A stretch of DNA of 23,318 bases. Source: UBA1227 sp045629305 (lineage in GTDB: Bacteria; Bacillota; Clostridia; Oscillospirales; Acutalibacteraceae). Positions 15,144-21,986 of this stretch are shown piece after piece. How positions within the stretch are numbered: the stretch's first letter is position 1; each line of letters starts with the position of its first letter. The notes below the pieces were generated by a model. The model worked only from the letters and a program-made list of their open reading frames with translations, was not told where the DNA came from and did no database searches. The position numbers and the translations under genes are program-made. The stretch lies in NCBI GenBank assembly GCA_045629305.1, contig JAZQQZ010000012.1, positions 1 to 23,318 on the forward strand, written 5' to 3'.

Positions 15144-16799
15144 ATGACCTTTACTAATGTAGCAACCCTTCTTGGTGGTATCGCGATGTTCATCTTTGGT
15201 ATGAACGAAATGGGCGATAACTTAAGAGATATGGCAGGAAACTATCTTAAAAAGATTCTTGCCAAACTGACTGAAAAACGATTTGTTGCAGTACTTGTAG
15301 GTGCAGGACTTACAGCACTTATCCAGAGTTCCAATGCAATCTGTGCAATGGTAGTTGGATTTGTAAATGCGGGTCTTATGCAACTGGAACGATCAGTTGG
15401 AATCATTATTGGTGCTAAGATAGGTACCACAATTACTGGACAACTTATCGCTTTTAATATTTCGGAACAAGCACCTCTCTTAATCTTTTTTGGCGTTGTA
15501 TGTAGCATGTTCTTTAAGAACCAAAAGGTTAAGTATTTCGGAAATGTTATTGCGAGCCTCGGCGTATTATTTATGGGCCTAGGTCTTATGAAAACATCTA
15601 TGGAACCACTTGGGGAACTTGATTGGTTCTTAGATTTAGTAAAGGGCTTATCTAACCCATTACTTGGAATACTATTTGGAATTGTATTTACAACTATTAT
15701 GCAGTCTGTATCTGCATCAGTAGGTATTCTCCAGATGCTCTTGCTTTCTGGGGCTATGGATTTTAGACCGGCTCTATTCATAATGCTTGGTATGAATATT
15801 GGTGCTTCTATTGCACCGATTCTTGCATCAATAGGTGGACGTAAAGATGCCAAGCGTGTAGCAGCAATTGTAGTAGAAATTGAAGTTATTGGTGCAATTG
15901 TATTTACGCTTGCAGTTTTACTCTTCCCACAGATCATTAATATTCTTCAAATGACATCGGACAATCCTAGCCGTCAGATGGCTAATGCGAATACTATTTT
16001 CAGTATCGTTATGTGTTTCGTTACATTCCCAATTGCTCCATTTATTGCATGGCTCTCACGTAAGATTATCCGTGGTGAGGATGCAGACGAAGGCGAAGCT
16101 AAACTTGAATATATCAATGAAAGTGGATTTAAGACATCTGCAACAGCTATCGCACAGATTGATGCTGAGGTTCGTCGCATGGAATCACTTGTTAAGCAGA
16201 ACCTTAAGATTGCAACAGATACATTCTATGCAAGCAAAGAATATGATAAAGACAAGTTTATGGTGACTGAGAAGACCATCGATTTCCTCAACAAGGCAAT
16301 CACCGATGCTCTTATCAAATGCTCATCTCTTAAACTTACAGATTCTGAAGCGGCTCATGTCGGTCATCTGTTCCACGTAATTACCGACCTTGAGCGTATC
16401 GGCGACCACGCCGAGAATCTTATCGATTATGCGAATCGCATGATCGAGGAGGATAAGCAGTTCACTGAGGAAGCTAAGGTTGAACTCAAGGAACTTATTG
16501 TTATGACCAATCACATCCTTGATGATGCTTCAGTTCATCTCTTCGAGCCATCCCAGGAGGCATATAACAACATCTACCTCCAGGAGGTTGCAATTGATGA
16601 TCTCGTTGATCTCATGAAGGAAAACCATGTCGATCGTCTTCACAAGAAGGAATGCCACTCTTCACAGGGCCTTATCTTCGTAGAGGCATTGACAGACCTT
16701 GAGCGTGTCGCAGACCACGCTCTCAATATCGCTCAAGCAGCGAAGGTTCGCTATCACTATGACGGACCTGATGCTAAGCTTGCAGATGATACGATCTAA
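15144..16799 (+). CDS. Na+/phosphate cotransporter family protein with PhoU-like domain
   Basis: Membrane carrier of the NptA/PNaS family, 551 residues. The N-terminal part (about 1-310) has eight or more hydrophobic segments in two inverted repeats, each with the family's QS motif: IQSSNA (60-65) in the first, MQSVSA (189-194) in the second, followed by GAKIGTTITG and GMNIGASIAP. The cytoplasmic tail (about 335-540) is a PhoU-like helical domain with two metal-binding motifs, LERIGDHAENL and LERVADHALNI. The family moves inorganic phosphate with sodium; in bacteria it may serve uptake or efflux under control of the tail. An AAGGAGGAT site lies 7 bases before the ATG; probably co-transcribed with pfkA. 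Substrate is by family only. Confidence 0.92.
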   Translation: MTFTNVATLLGGIAMFIFGMNEMGDNLRDMAGNYLKKILAKLTEKRFVAVLVGAGLTALIQSSNAICAMVVGFVNAGLMQLERSVGIIIGAKIGTTITGQLIAFNISEQAPLLIFFGVVCSMFFKNQKVKYFGNVIASLGVLFMGLGLMKTSMEPLGELDWFLDLVKGLSNPLLGILFGIVFTTIMQSVSASVGILQMLLLSGAMDFRPALFIMLGMNIGASIAPILASIGGRKDAKRVAAIVVEIEVIGAIVFTLAVLLFPQIINILQMTSDNPSRQMANANTIFSIVMCFVTFPIAPFIAWLSRKIIRGEDADEGEAKLEYINESGFKTSATAIAQIDAEVRRMESLVKQNLKIATDTFYASKEYDKDKFMVTEKTIDFLNKAITDALIKCSSLKLTDSEAAHVGHLFHVITDLERIGDHAENLIDYANRMIEEDKQFTEEAKVELKELIVMTNHILDDASVHLFEPSQEAYNNIYLQEVAIDDLVDLMKENHVDRLHKKECHSSQGLIFVEALTDLERVADHALNIAQAAKVRYHYDGPDAKLADDTI

Positions 16800-16801
16800 A
16801 A

Positions 16802-16833
16802 TGTGAAACAGTGCTTTTTGTGCATGTTTCACA
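16802..16833. repeat. inverted repeat TGTGAAACA / TGTTTCACA
   Basis: Nine-base perfect arms with a 14-base spacer begin three bases after the phosphate carrier stop. No T run follows, so it is a weak terminator at best. The TGTGAAA half-site occurs again at 16862-16868, just before the promoter at 16873, so a regulator-binding role is an alternative. Confidence 0.5.
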
Positions 16834-16872
16834 ATTGTTTAAAAGTTGTCAGACTTTTCTTTGTGAAAATTG

Positions 16873-16901
16873 TTGACTATTTGATACTTTGGAGTTATAT
16901 T
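16873..16901 (+). promoter_or_regulatory. promoter of the putative small RNA
   Basis: TTGACT (16873-16878) and TATATT (16896-16901), each 5/6 to consensus, are 17 bases apart. Predicted start is near 16907. No gene with a normal start follows before the terminator at 17002. Confidence 0.7.
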
Positions 16902-16906
16902 GAAGA

Positions 16907-17034
16907 CAGAAAGAAACAGAAAGGACTGAGTCCAATGCACAAAGAGGTTTCGAAAGTCTAAAACTACAGTTGAGAGGTAAACTCCAATGACATAATAAGA
17001 TAAGCGGTAGCGAGCTTCGCTACCGCTTCTTTTT
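16907..17034 (+). ncRNA. candidate structured small RNA, about 128 nt
   Basis: This stretch has its own promoter and its own intrinsic terminator. The predicted RNA can fold: AGAC (16904-16907) with GTCT (16956-16959) and GAAAC (16913-16917) with GTTTC (16947-16951), separated by a purine-rich internal loop. A GGAC/GTCC hairpin at 16923-16933 and a TTGAG / CTC(C)AA stem at 16970-16987 are also possible, then the terminator. The outer AGAC arm begins about three bases before the most likely start, so that helix depends on the exact start. No known riboswitch class was recognised and no upstream strand competes with the terminator stem, so attenuation of the next gene is not obvious. An 8-codon open frame (ATG 16935, AAAGGA nine bases upstream) makes a tiny peptide possible. 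Confidence 0.5.
17002..17034 (+). terminator. intrinsic terminator of the putative small RNA
   Basis: A 12-bp perfect stem AAGCGGTAGCGA / TCGCTACCGCTT with a 3-base loop is followed by C and five T. It also isolates the following transporter gene from upstream transcription. Confidence 0.9.
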
Positions 17035-17035
17035 A

Positions 17036-17064
17036 TTGATTTTAATTGTATTTTAATATAGAAT
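17036..17064 (+). promoter_or_regulatory. promoter placing the start at the transporter ATG
   Basis: TTGATT (17036-17041) and TAGAAT (17059-17064) are 17 bases apart, 4/6 and 5/6 to consensus. The expected start, six to eight bases further, falls at 17070-17072, which is the ATG of the next gene. That gene has no Shine-Dalgarno sequence, consistent with a leaderless mRNA. Confidence 0.5.
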
Positions 17065-17071
17065 ATCATAT

Positions 17072-17995
17072 ATGAGTAACAGTGTTGTAAGACAAACTAT
17101 ATTACCGCTTGGTGCGGCTATGATTTGGGGTACCGGATTCGTCGCTCAATATCTTGGAGCGGATTCGATGCCCGCTTTTGCGTTTAATGCAGTGCGCAAT
17201 TTCATAGCTATTTGGTTCCTTGCGCTGGTGGTTCTTGTCTTCGATGTAATAAGAAAGGGAAATCCAGAACTCCAGAAGGATTATTCCCATTCCAATAGAG
17301 ATCTATTCGTGGGTGGAACACTTTGCGGAATAGCGCTTGGTGTTGCGATGAACCTGCAACAGTTCGGAATCGAGGGTGCAGGTGCAGGCAAGTCCGGATT
17401 TATAACGGCACTGTACGTTGTGTTGATTCCGGTGTTTTCGGCATTCGGAGGTAGACGACAGTCACTAAGAATTTGGTTCGCAGTTATTATCGCCGTATTT
17501 GGTCTATATCTTCTTTGTATTAAAGATGGACTTACAATTGCAAAGTCGGATATCTATCTCATCGGTTGTGCCATAATGTTCACGACGCAGATGCTTCTCG
17601 TGGCACATTATGTCAAAACCGTCGACGAGACGCGACTCTCGTGCTACCAGTTCGCGATAGCAGCGGTCGTGTCCGCAATATTTATGTTGGCTTTCGACCA
17701 GGTACCTACCTGGGAGATGATAAAGATGGCAATCGGACCGCTGCTCTATACAGCGATACTGTCGAGCGGAGTCGCCTATACCTTGCAGGTGTTCGCGCAG
17801 AAGGGTGCGAACACGACTCTCGTGTCGCTTCTGCTCTGTCTCGAGTCCGTGTTCGCTACAATCTCCGGCGCGATTTTCTTGCACGAGAAAATGTCACCGA
17901 GAGAATATATCGGTTGTATAATTATGTTTGGCGCTGTAATTCTATCACAGCTCCCGAGCAAGATTAATAAAACAGAAATAGAGGAGGAGTGTTGA
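17072..17995 (+). CDS. EamA/DMT-family transporter
   Basis: Inner membrane carrier of the drug/metabolite transporter superfamily, 307 residues, with about ten hydrophobic segments in two EamA repeats (about 8-150 and 160-295). The first helix has the family-like start LPLGAAMIWGTGFVAQYLG. The end carries the usual EamA helix-loop pattern with FLHEKMSPREYIGC followed by a last membrane helix. Substrates of this family are varied (amino acids, nucleotides, cofactors) and cannot be read from sequence. Its end is two bases from the pyridoxal kinase ATG, so the two are one transcript, which makes a vitamer or PLP-linked substrate conceivable. No ribosome site precedes the ATG at 17072; the next ATG (17119) would cut into helix one. 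Codon use is more varied (TCG, GCG, GTG) than in neighbours. Confidence 0.88.
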   Translation: MSNSVVRQTILPLGAAMIWGTGFVAQYLGADSMPAFAFNAVRNFIAIWFLALVVLVFDVIRKGNPELQKDYSHSNRDLFVGGTLCGIALGVAMNLQQFGIEGAGAGKSGFITALYVVLIPVFSAFGGRRQSLRIWFAVIIAVFGLYLLCIKDGLTIAKSDIYLIGCAIMFTTQMLLVAHYVKTVDETRLSCYQFAIAAVVSAIFMLAFDQVPTWEMIKMAIGPLLYTAILSSGVAYTLQVFAQKGANTTLVSLLLCLESVFATISGAIFLHEKMSPREYIGCIIMFGAVILSQLPSKINKTEIEEEC

Positions 17996-17997
17996 CA

Positions 17998-18837
17998 ATG
18001 AAAAGAATAGTTAGTATTCAGGATATTTCATGTGTTGGCAAGTGCTCACTCACAGTGGCATTACCTATTATTTCTGCAGCAGGCATAGAAGCAGCTATTT
18101 TACCTACCGCAGTACTATCAACTCACACAGCATTTAAGGAGGGTTTTACCTTCCATGACCTCACAGGTGAAATCACACCTATCGCTGAGCATTGGAAGAA
18201 GGAAAAGTTTGATTTCGATGCTATCTACACAGGATATCTTGGCTCATTTGAACAGATAGAACTTGTTAAGAAATTCTTTGATGATTTCAAATCAGAGAAG
18301 ACATATATTGTTGTGGATCCAGCAATGGCAGACAACGGCTCCCTCTACAAGGGATTCACGCCTGAGTTTGCAAAGGCAATGAGCACAGTATGTGCCAAGG
18401 CCGATGTTGTTGTACCTAACCTCACCGAGGCATGCTTCATGCTCGGCGAAGAGTATGTAGGCGAGGGTTACACCCGCGACTACATTGAGAATATCTTGAA
18501 GAAACTTGCTGGCCTTGGCCCACGCTTTGCTGTGCTCACCGGCATGTCTTTTGAAGAGGGCAAGCTCGGTGTTATGTGCTACGACAAGGAGAAGGATTCG
18601 TTCTTCGAGTACTACAATGAAAAACTTCCTGTTTCATTCCATGGAACAGGTGATATATTCGCATCTTCATTTACAGGTGCACTCATGAACGACAAGAGCG
18701 TTGAGGATGCTCTTATCGTTGCAGTTGAGTACACTCTTGAAGCAATGCGTTGCACATTAAAGGAAGAAAAATATAACTGGTATGGCGTAAACTTTGAGCA
18801 AGCTATACCAAAGTATCTCACACTTTTAAACAAATAG
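17998..18837 (+). CDS. pyridoxal/pyridoxamine kinase
   Basis: PfkB/ribokinase-fold enzyme that phosphorylates B6 vitamers to make or salvage PLP. 279 residues. SIQDISCVGKCSLTVALPI at the N-terminus and PTAVLSTHTAF (about 36-46) form the vitamer site; YTGYLGS and VDPAMADNGSLY follow; the anion hole and catalytic Asp are in HGTGDIFASSF (near 214-224). The ATG at 17998 is chosen because GAGGAGGAG ends eight bases before it; GTG 17989 and TTG 17992 in the same frame are less suited. The family includes PdxY and PdxK types, which cannot be told apart here. It is read with the EamA transporter upstream and probably the DUF362 gene 16 bases downstream. Confidence 0.92.
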   Translation: MKRIVSIQDISCVGKCSLTVALPIISAAGIEAAILPTAVLSTHTAFKEGFTFHDLTGEITPIAEHWKKEKFDFDAIYTGYLGSFEQIELVKKFFDDFKSEKTYIVVDPAMADNGSLYKGFTPEFAKAMSTVCAKADVVVPNLTEACFMLGEEYVGEGYTRDYIENILKKLAGLGPRFAVLTGMSFEEGKLGVMCYDKEKDSFFEYYNEKLPVSFHGTGDIFASSFTGALMNDKSVEDALIVAVEYTLEAMRCTLKEEKYNWYGVNFEQAIPKYLTLLNK

Positions 18838-18853
18838 AAAAGGGGAATGATTT

Positions 18854-20560
18854 ATGGCAAACAGTTATGTTTTTATTAAGGACGCACCGAAGATGGATTA
18901 CATGCAGAATTTCTCTACTCTTCCAAAGAACTATGGAACGAGCAAGTATTTCGACCGTCCTGACATCAAAGCAATTCGTGAGACAGTATGGGCAGGTCTC
19001 GATGATCTCAACGCCAAGACTGATTTCGCGAAGAACCTTAAGAATTACAAGCAGATTCTTGTAAAGCCTAACCTTGTATTCGTATATCACAAGACAGGTC
19101 TTGATAAGGATGATTATCCAGAGAATACTGACCCTCGTGTATTCGAGGCAGTTATTGCTTGGCTCAAGAAATATACAGACAATATCACTATTGTCGAGTC
19201 AGCAGGTAAGCCATATCCTACAACAGTAGCTTTCAAGGTTGCTGGATATGATAGAATTGCAAAATACTATGGTACAGGTCTTGTTGAGCTTGAGACTCAG
19301 CCAGTAGTTCGCTATATTCTTCCACAGGCAGAGGTTATGAAGGAAGTATATCTTCCAGAGATTCTTGATATGGTTGTACAGGGCGAGGCATATTATGTTT
19401 CAGTTCCTAAGATGAAGACCAACCTCTATACCGGTGTTACTCTTGGTTTCAAGAACGCAATGGGTACAATCCCATATTTCCTTCGTGAGCGTAACCACAC
19501 TCACGATATCGATAAGAAACTCGCAGATCTTCTCTATCTCTTCAAGCCAGACCTCACAGTAATCGACGGTATTATCGGTGGTGAGGGCAACACACCTTCA
19601 CCAGTTGATCCAGTACCAGTTGGTAAAATTGTTGTATCCAACAACTCTGTTGAAGCAGATAGAATCACGACATACATGATGGGCTTCGACCCAGAGAAGA
19701 ACAAACTTATGATTGAAGCTACAAAGCGTAACTTCGGTGATAAAGACGTCAAGATTATCGGTGACACCACGGTCACAAAATTCCGCCCAGCAGTCGCATC
19801 ACTCCTCGATGAAAAGACTGCGAAAGAGTTCCCGAACCTTCTCGCAGTAGTTGGTCATACTCTTCCGGGCGCACCTAAGATCACAGATCCGAATTCCGTT
19901 ACACCAGAACTCGCATTCGAGATCGAGCAGGCCTGCATGGGCGGCTGCCTTGCATCTGTTAAGTTCGGTATGGACTTCTTTAACCATAAGAAGTCAATGA
20001 AGGGTGAGAACCTTAAAGTATGCGTAATTGAGGGACCTGGTATCCCAATCAATGGCGTACGTTATTGGTTCGACAAGAACGGTAAACCATACACTAAAGA
20101 GGACCTCGCAGCACTTCCGATGAAGAAGTACGGCATGGGTAACTGCACACTTGCGCAGGTTGACGACATCTGTTTCTGGAAAGCAACAGGTTGCTGCGAC
20201 CCTGCAAAGAATGCATCCCTTATCTGCATGGCTGGTGGTCAGCTTCTTCCAATCGTTTCACCTGCTAACAGCAACCTTATCCCTACAGGTATCGGTCTTG
20301 TCAAGATGATTCTCAAGAGAATGAAGACTATCGCCGGTGGCAGATATGTCGATGCTCCTCGCATCTCACATGATGACCATGTATTTGATATTCCAAAACA
20401 GTTGACTGCTGAAGAGATGGAAAAGGACTTCATTCCATATCCACTTCCAGAGATGAGTCCAATCGAGAAAGTACGCCAGATTATAAATCAGGCATATATT
20501 CTTCTCTGTGCACTTCCACTTCCAATGAATAAGAACTATAAGCACGGCCTTAATAAATAA
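18854..20560 (+). CDS. DUF362 domain protein with cysteine-rich C-terminal half
   Basis: Protein of 568 residues. Residues about 65-350 match the DUF362 pattern: ILVKPNLV (68-75), TDPRVFEAVIAWLKKY (92-107), IVESAG (113-118), VPKMKTN (184-190), LGFKNAMGTIP (197-207), IDGIIGGEG (237-245). DUF362 proteins are poorly understood; some carry ferredoxin-type Fe-S domains. Here no classic CxxCxxCxxxC motif is present, yet all eight cysteines lie at 361-458 (CMGGC at 361-365, then 390, 431, 440, 447, 448, 458). This suggests a metal or Fe-S site in the added C-terminal half. No signal peptide is evident. AAGGGG lies before the ATG. It is followed by a terminator at 20605. Function unknown. Confidence 0.85.
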   Translation: MANSYVFIKDAPKMDYMQNFSTLPKNYGTSKYFDRPDIKAIRETVWAGLDDLNAKTDFAKNLKNYKQILVKPNLVFVYHKTGLDKDDYPENTDPRVFEAVIAWLKKYTDNITIVESAGKPYPTTVAFKVAGYDRIAKYYGTGLVELETQPVVRYILPQAEVMKEVYLPEILDMVVQGEAYYVSVPKMKTNLYTGVTLGFKNAMGTIPYFLRERNHTHDIDKKLADLLYLFKPDLTVIDGIIGGEGNTPSPVDPVPVGKIVVSNNSVEADRITTYMMGFDPEKNKLMIEATKRNFGDKDVKIIGDTTVTKFRPAVASLLDEKTAKEFPNLLAVVGHTLPGAPKITDPNSVTPELAFEIEQACMGGCLASVKFGMDFFNHKKSMKGENLKVCVIEGPGIPINGVRYWFDKNGKPYTKEDLAALPMKKYGMGNCTLAQVDDICFWKATGCCDPAKNASLICMAGGQLLPIVSPANSNLIPTGIGLVKMILKRMKTIAGGRYVDAPRISHDDHVFDIPKQLTAEEMEKDFIPYPLPEMSPIEKVRQIINQAYILLCALPLPMNKNYKHGLNK

Positions 20561-20604
20561 GTAAAAGTATCTAAAAACTGGTATTATTTCTTATTAATAA
20601 TGAT

Positions 20605-20636
20605 AGCGCTCGAGTGTTTACACTCGGGCGCTTTTT
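20605..20636 (+). terminator. intrinsic terminator after the DUF362 gene
   Basis: A 12-bp stem AGCGCTCGAGTG / CACTCGGGCGCT (one T-G wobble) with a 4-base loop TTTA is followed by five T. Confidence 0.92.
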
Positions 20637-20646
20637 ATGATAAAAT
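20617..20646 (+). promoter_or_regulatory. possible promoter of the first M28-type gene
   Basis: TTTACA (20617-20622) and TAAAAT (20641-20646), 18 bases apart, each 5/6 to consensus. The -35 lies in the terminator loop, the same promoter-in-terminator design as at 7675. Predicted start near 20653, about 39 bases before the ATG. Confidence 0.4.
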
Positions 20647-20691
20647 ATATATGCTTTTAATATTCGGAATATAAATAGGAGGTTTTGCAAA

Positions 20692-21930
20692 ATGAGCGAG
20701 AAATTTGATGCTTTGATTGCGGACAAAGAAAAAAGCGCGCAGTATATGTTAAATGAAATTACTCATATCTGTAAGAACTTACCAAAGAGAGATCCAGGCT
20801 CTGAGGGTGAGAGACTTGCTTGTGAGTACATGGCAGACGTTATGAAGAACGACTGTGGATGTGAGAAGGTTGACATCGAGTCATTTGACGAGAACCCAGG
20901 TTCTTTCTATGGCTGGATTCATATCACATTTACACTTTGCTTTATTGCACTTGCTTTATTCTTCTTCGTTCCAGGTAAAATAGCAGCTATTGTAAACATC
21001 ATTCTTGTAGCACTTGGTTGGGCACTTGCTCTTCTTCAGTTCGGTATGTACAAGAAGGTAGTTGACTTCATGTTCCCAAAGAAGACTGGTACTAACGTAA
21101 CAGCTATTAAGTCTTGCTCTGGTGAAGTTAAGAGAAGAATCTTCTTCAACGGACATCCAGACGCAGCTTGGGAGTGGCCAGCAAACTATGCAGGTGGTGG
21201 AGTTCTTTTCGAAGGTCTCATCATCGTAGCAGCTATTGGTACTCTTTACTATCTCGTACTTAACATCCTTGCAGTTACAGGTATGGCTGCTGAGACACTT
21301 AAGACACTTGGTTTATGGGGACTTCTCTTCACACCATTCTGGATTTACATGTTCTTCATGTGGAACCGTTATCGCGTAGTTGATGGCGCTAACGACAACC
21401 TCTCTGGTTGCTACATGGGTATTGCAATCCTCAAGGCAATGAAGGACGCTGGTATCGAGCTTGAGAACACAGAAGTTGGTGTTATCCTTTCTGGTTCTGA
21501 GGAAGCTGGTCTTCGCGGTGCTAAGGCATGGTGCGAAGCTCACAAGGGTGAGTTCCAGGATGTTCCTACATTCATCTATTCTTATGATACAATTCACGAT
21601 CCTAAGTATCTCCTTACTAACTATCGTGACCTCAACGCTACAGTAAAGGCTGATAAGGACGTATCTGACCTCTTCATGGAGGCTGCTGCTGAGCTTAACA
21701 TCAAGTGCAGCAAGGGTATGGTTCCTCCACTTGGCGGTGCTACAGATAACGCAGCATTTGCACAGGGCGGTTTCCGTTCAACAGGTATCACAGGTCTTAA
21801 CCACAAGCTTGAGAACTACTATCATACACGTCGTGACTCATATGACAACATGGATCTCAAAGGTCTTGCTGATTGCTATGCAGTATCAGTTAAGGTTCTT
21901 GACATGTTCAATGACGGCGCTAAGCAGTAA
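20692..21930 (+). CDS. membrane-embedded M28-type zinc metallohydrolase, copy 1
   Basis: M28-family (aminopeptidase-like) enzyme, 412 residues, with all expected two-zinc ligands: His155 in GHPDAAWEW, Asp235 in DGANDNLSG, Glu270/Glu271 in GSEEAGLRGA (general base and ligand), Asp299 in SYDT, His378 in YYHTRRD. Unlike soluble M28 peptidases it has four membrane segments inside the catalytic domain: about 75-94 and 97-117 before the His ligand, and 171-195 and 205-223 between the His and Asp ligands. There is no signal peptide. Basic residues follow each hairpin (YKK, FPKK, VKRR; WNRYR), so the active site probably faces the cytoplasm. Substrate unknown: a peptide or an amide-linked lipid are options. 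AGGAGG precedes the ATG. Paralogue of the next gene. Confidence 0.88.
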   Translation: MSEKFDALIADKEKSAQYMLNEITHICKNLPKRDPGSEGERLACEYMADVMKNDCGCEKVDIESFDENPGSFYGWIHITFTLCFIALALFFFVPGKIAAIVNIILVALGWALALLQFGMYKKVVDFMFPKKTGTNVTAIKSCSGEVKRRIFFNGHPDAAWEWPANYAGGGVLFEGLIIVAAIGTLYYLVLNILAVTGMAAETLKTLGLWGLLFTPFWIYMFFMWNRYRVVDGANDNLSGCYMGIAILKAMKDAGIELENTEVGVILSGSEEAGLRGAKAWCEAHKGEFQDVPTFIYSYDTIHDPKYLLTNYRDLNATVKADKDVSDLFMEAAAELNIKCSKGMVPPLGGATDNAAFAQGGFRSTGITGLNHKLENYYHTRRDSYDNMDLKGLADCYAVSVKVLDMFNDGAKQ

Positions 21931-21939
21931 TTGATATCA

Positions 21940-21969
21940 AAAAGGGCTAGGCCACGGCCTAGCCCTTTT
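21940..21969 (+). terminator. hairpin between the two M28-type genes
   Basis: A 13-bp perfect stem AAAAGGGCTAGGC / GCCTAGCCCTTTT with loop CACG; the T run is part of the stem and only four T long. It ends 17 bases before the next ATG, with the AGGAG ribosome site directly after it. No room for a separate promoter is left, so the second gene probably depends on read-through. Confidence 0.75.
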
Positions 21970-21986
21970 ATATAGGAGATGTTAAA

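Noticed and set aside
16907..17034. Riboswitch (TPP, c-di-GMP, guanidine or purine type) controlling the transporter
   Set aside because: Short similar words occur (for example TGAGAGGTA), but none of the conserved cores is present in order, and no strand competing with the terminator stem was found.
17504..17967. Open frames of 126 and 133 codons overlapping the EamA gene
   Set aside because: Both are in other frames of a clear membrane transporter and have low-likelihood, Arg/His-rich compositions. Not genes.
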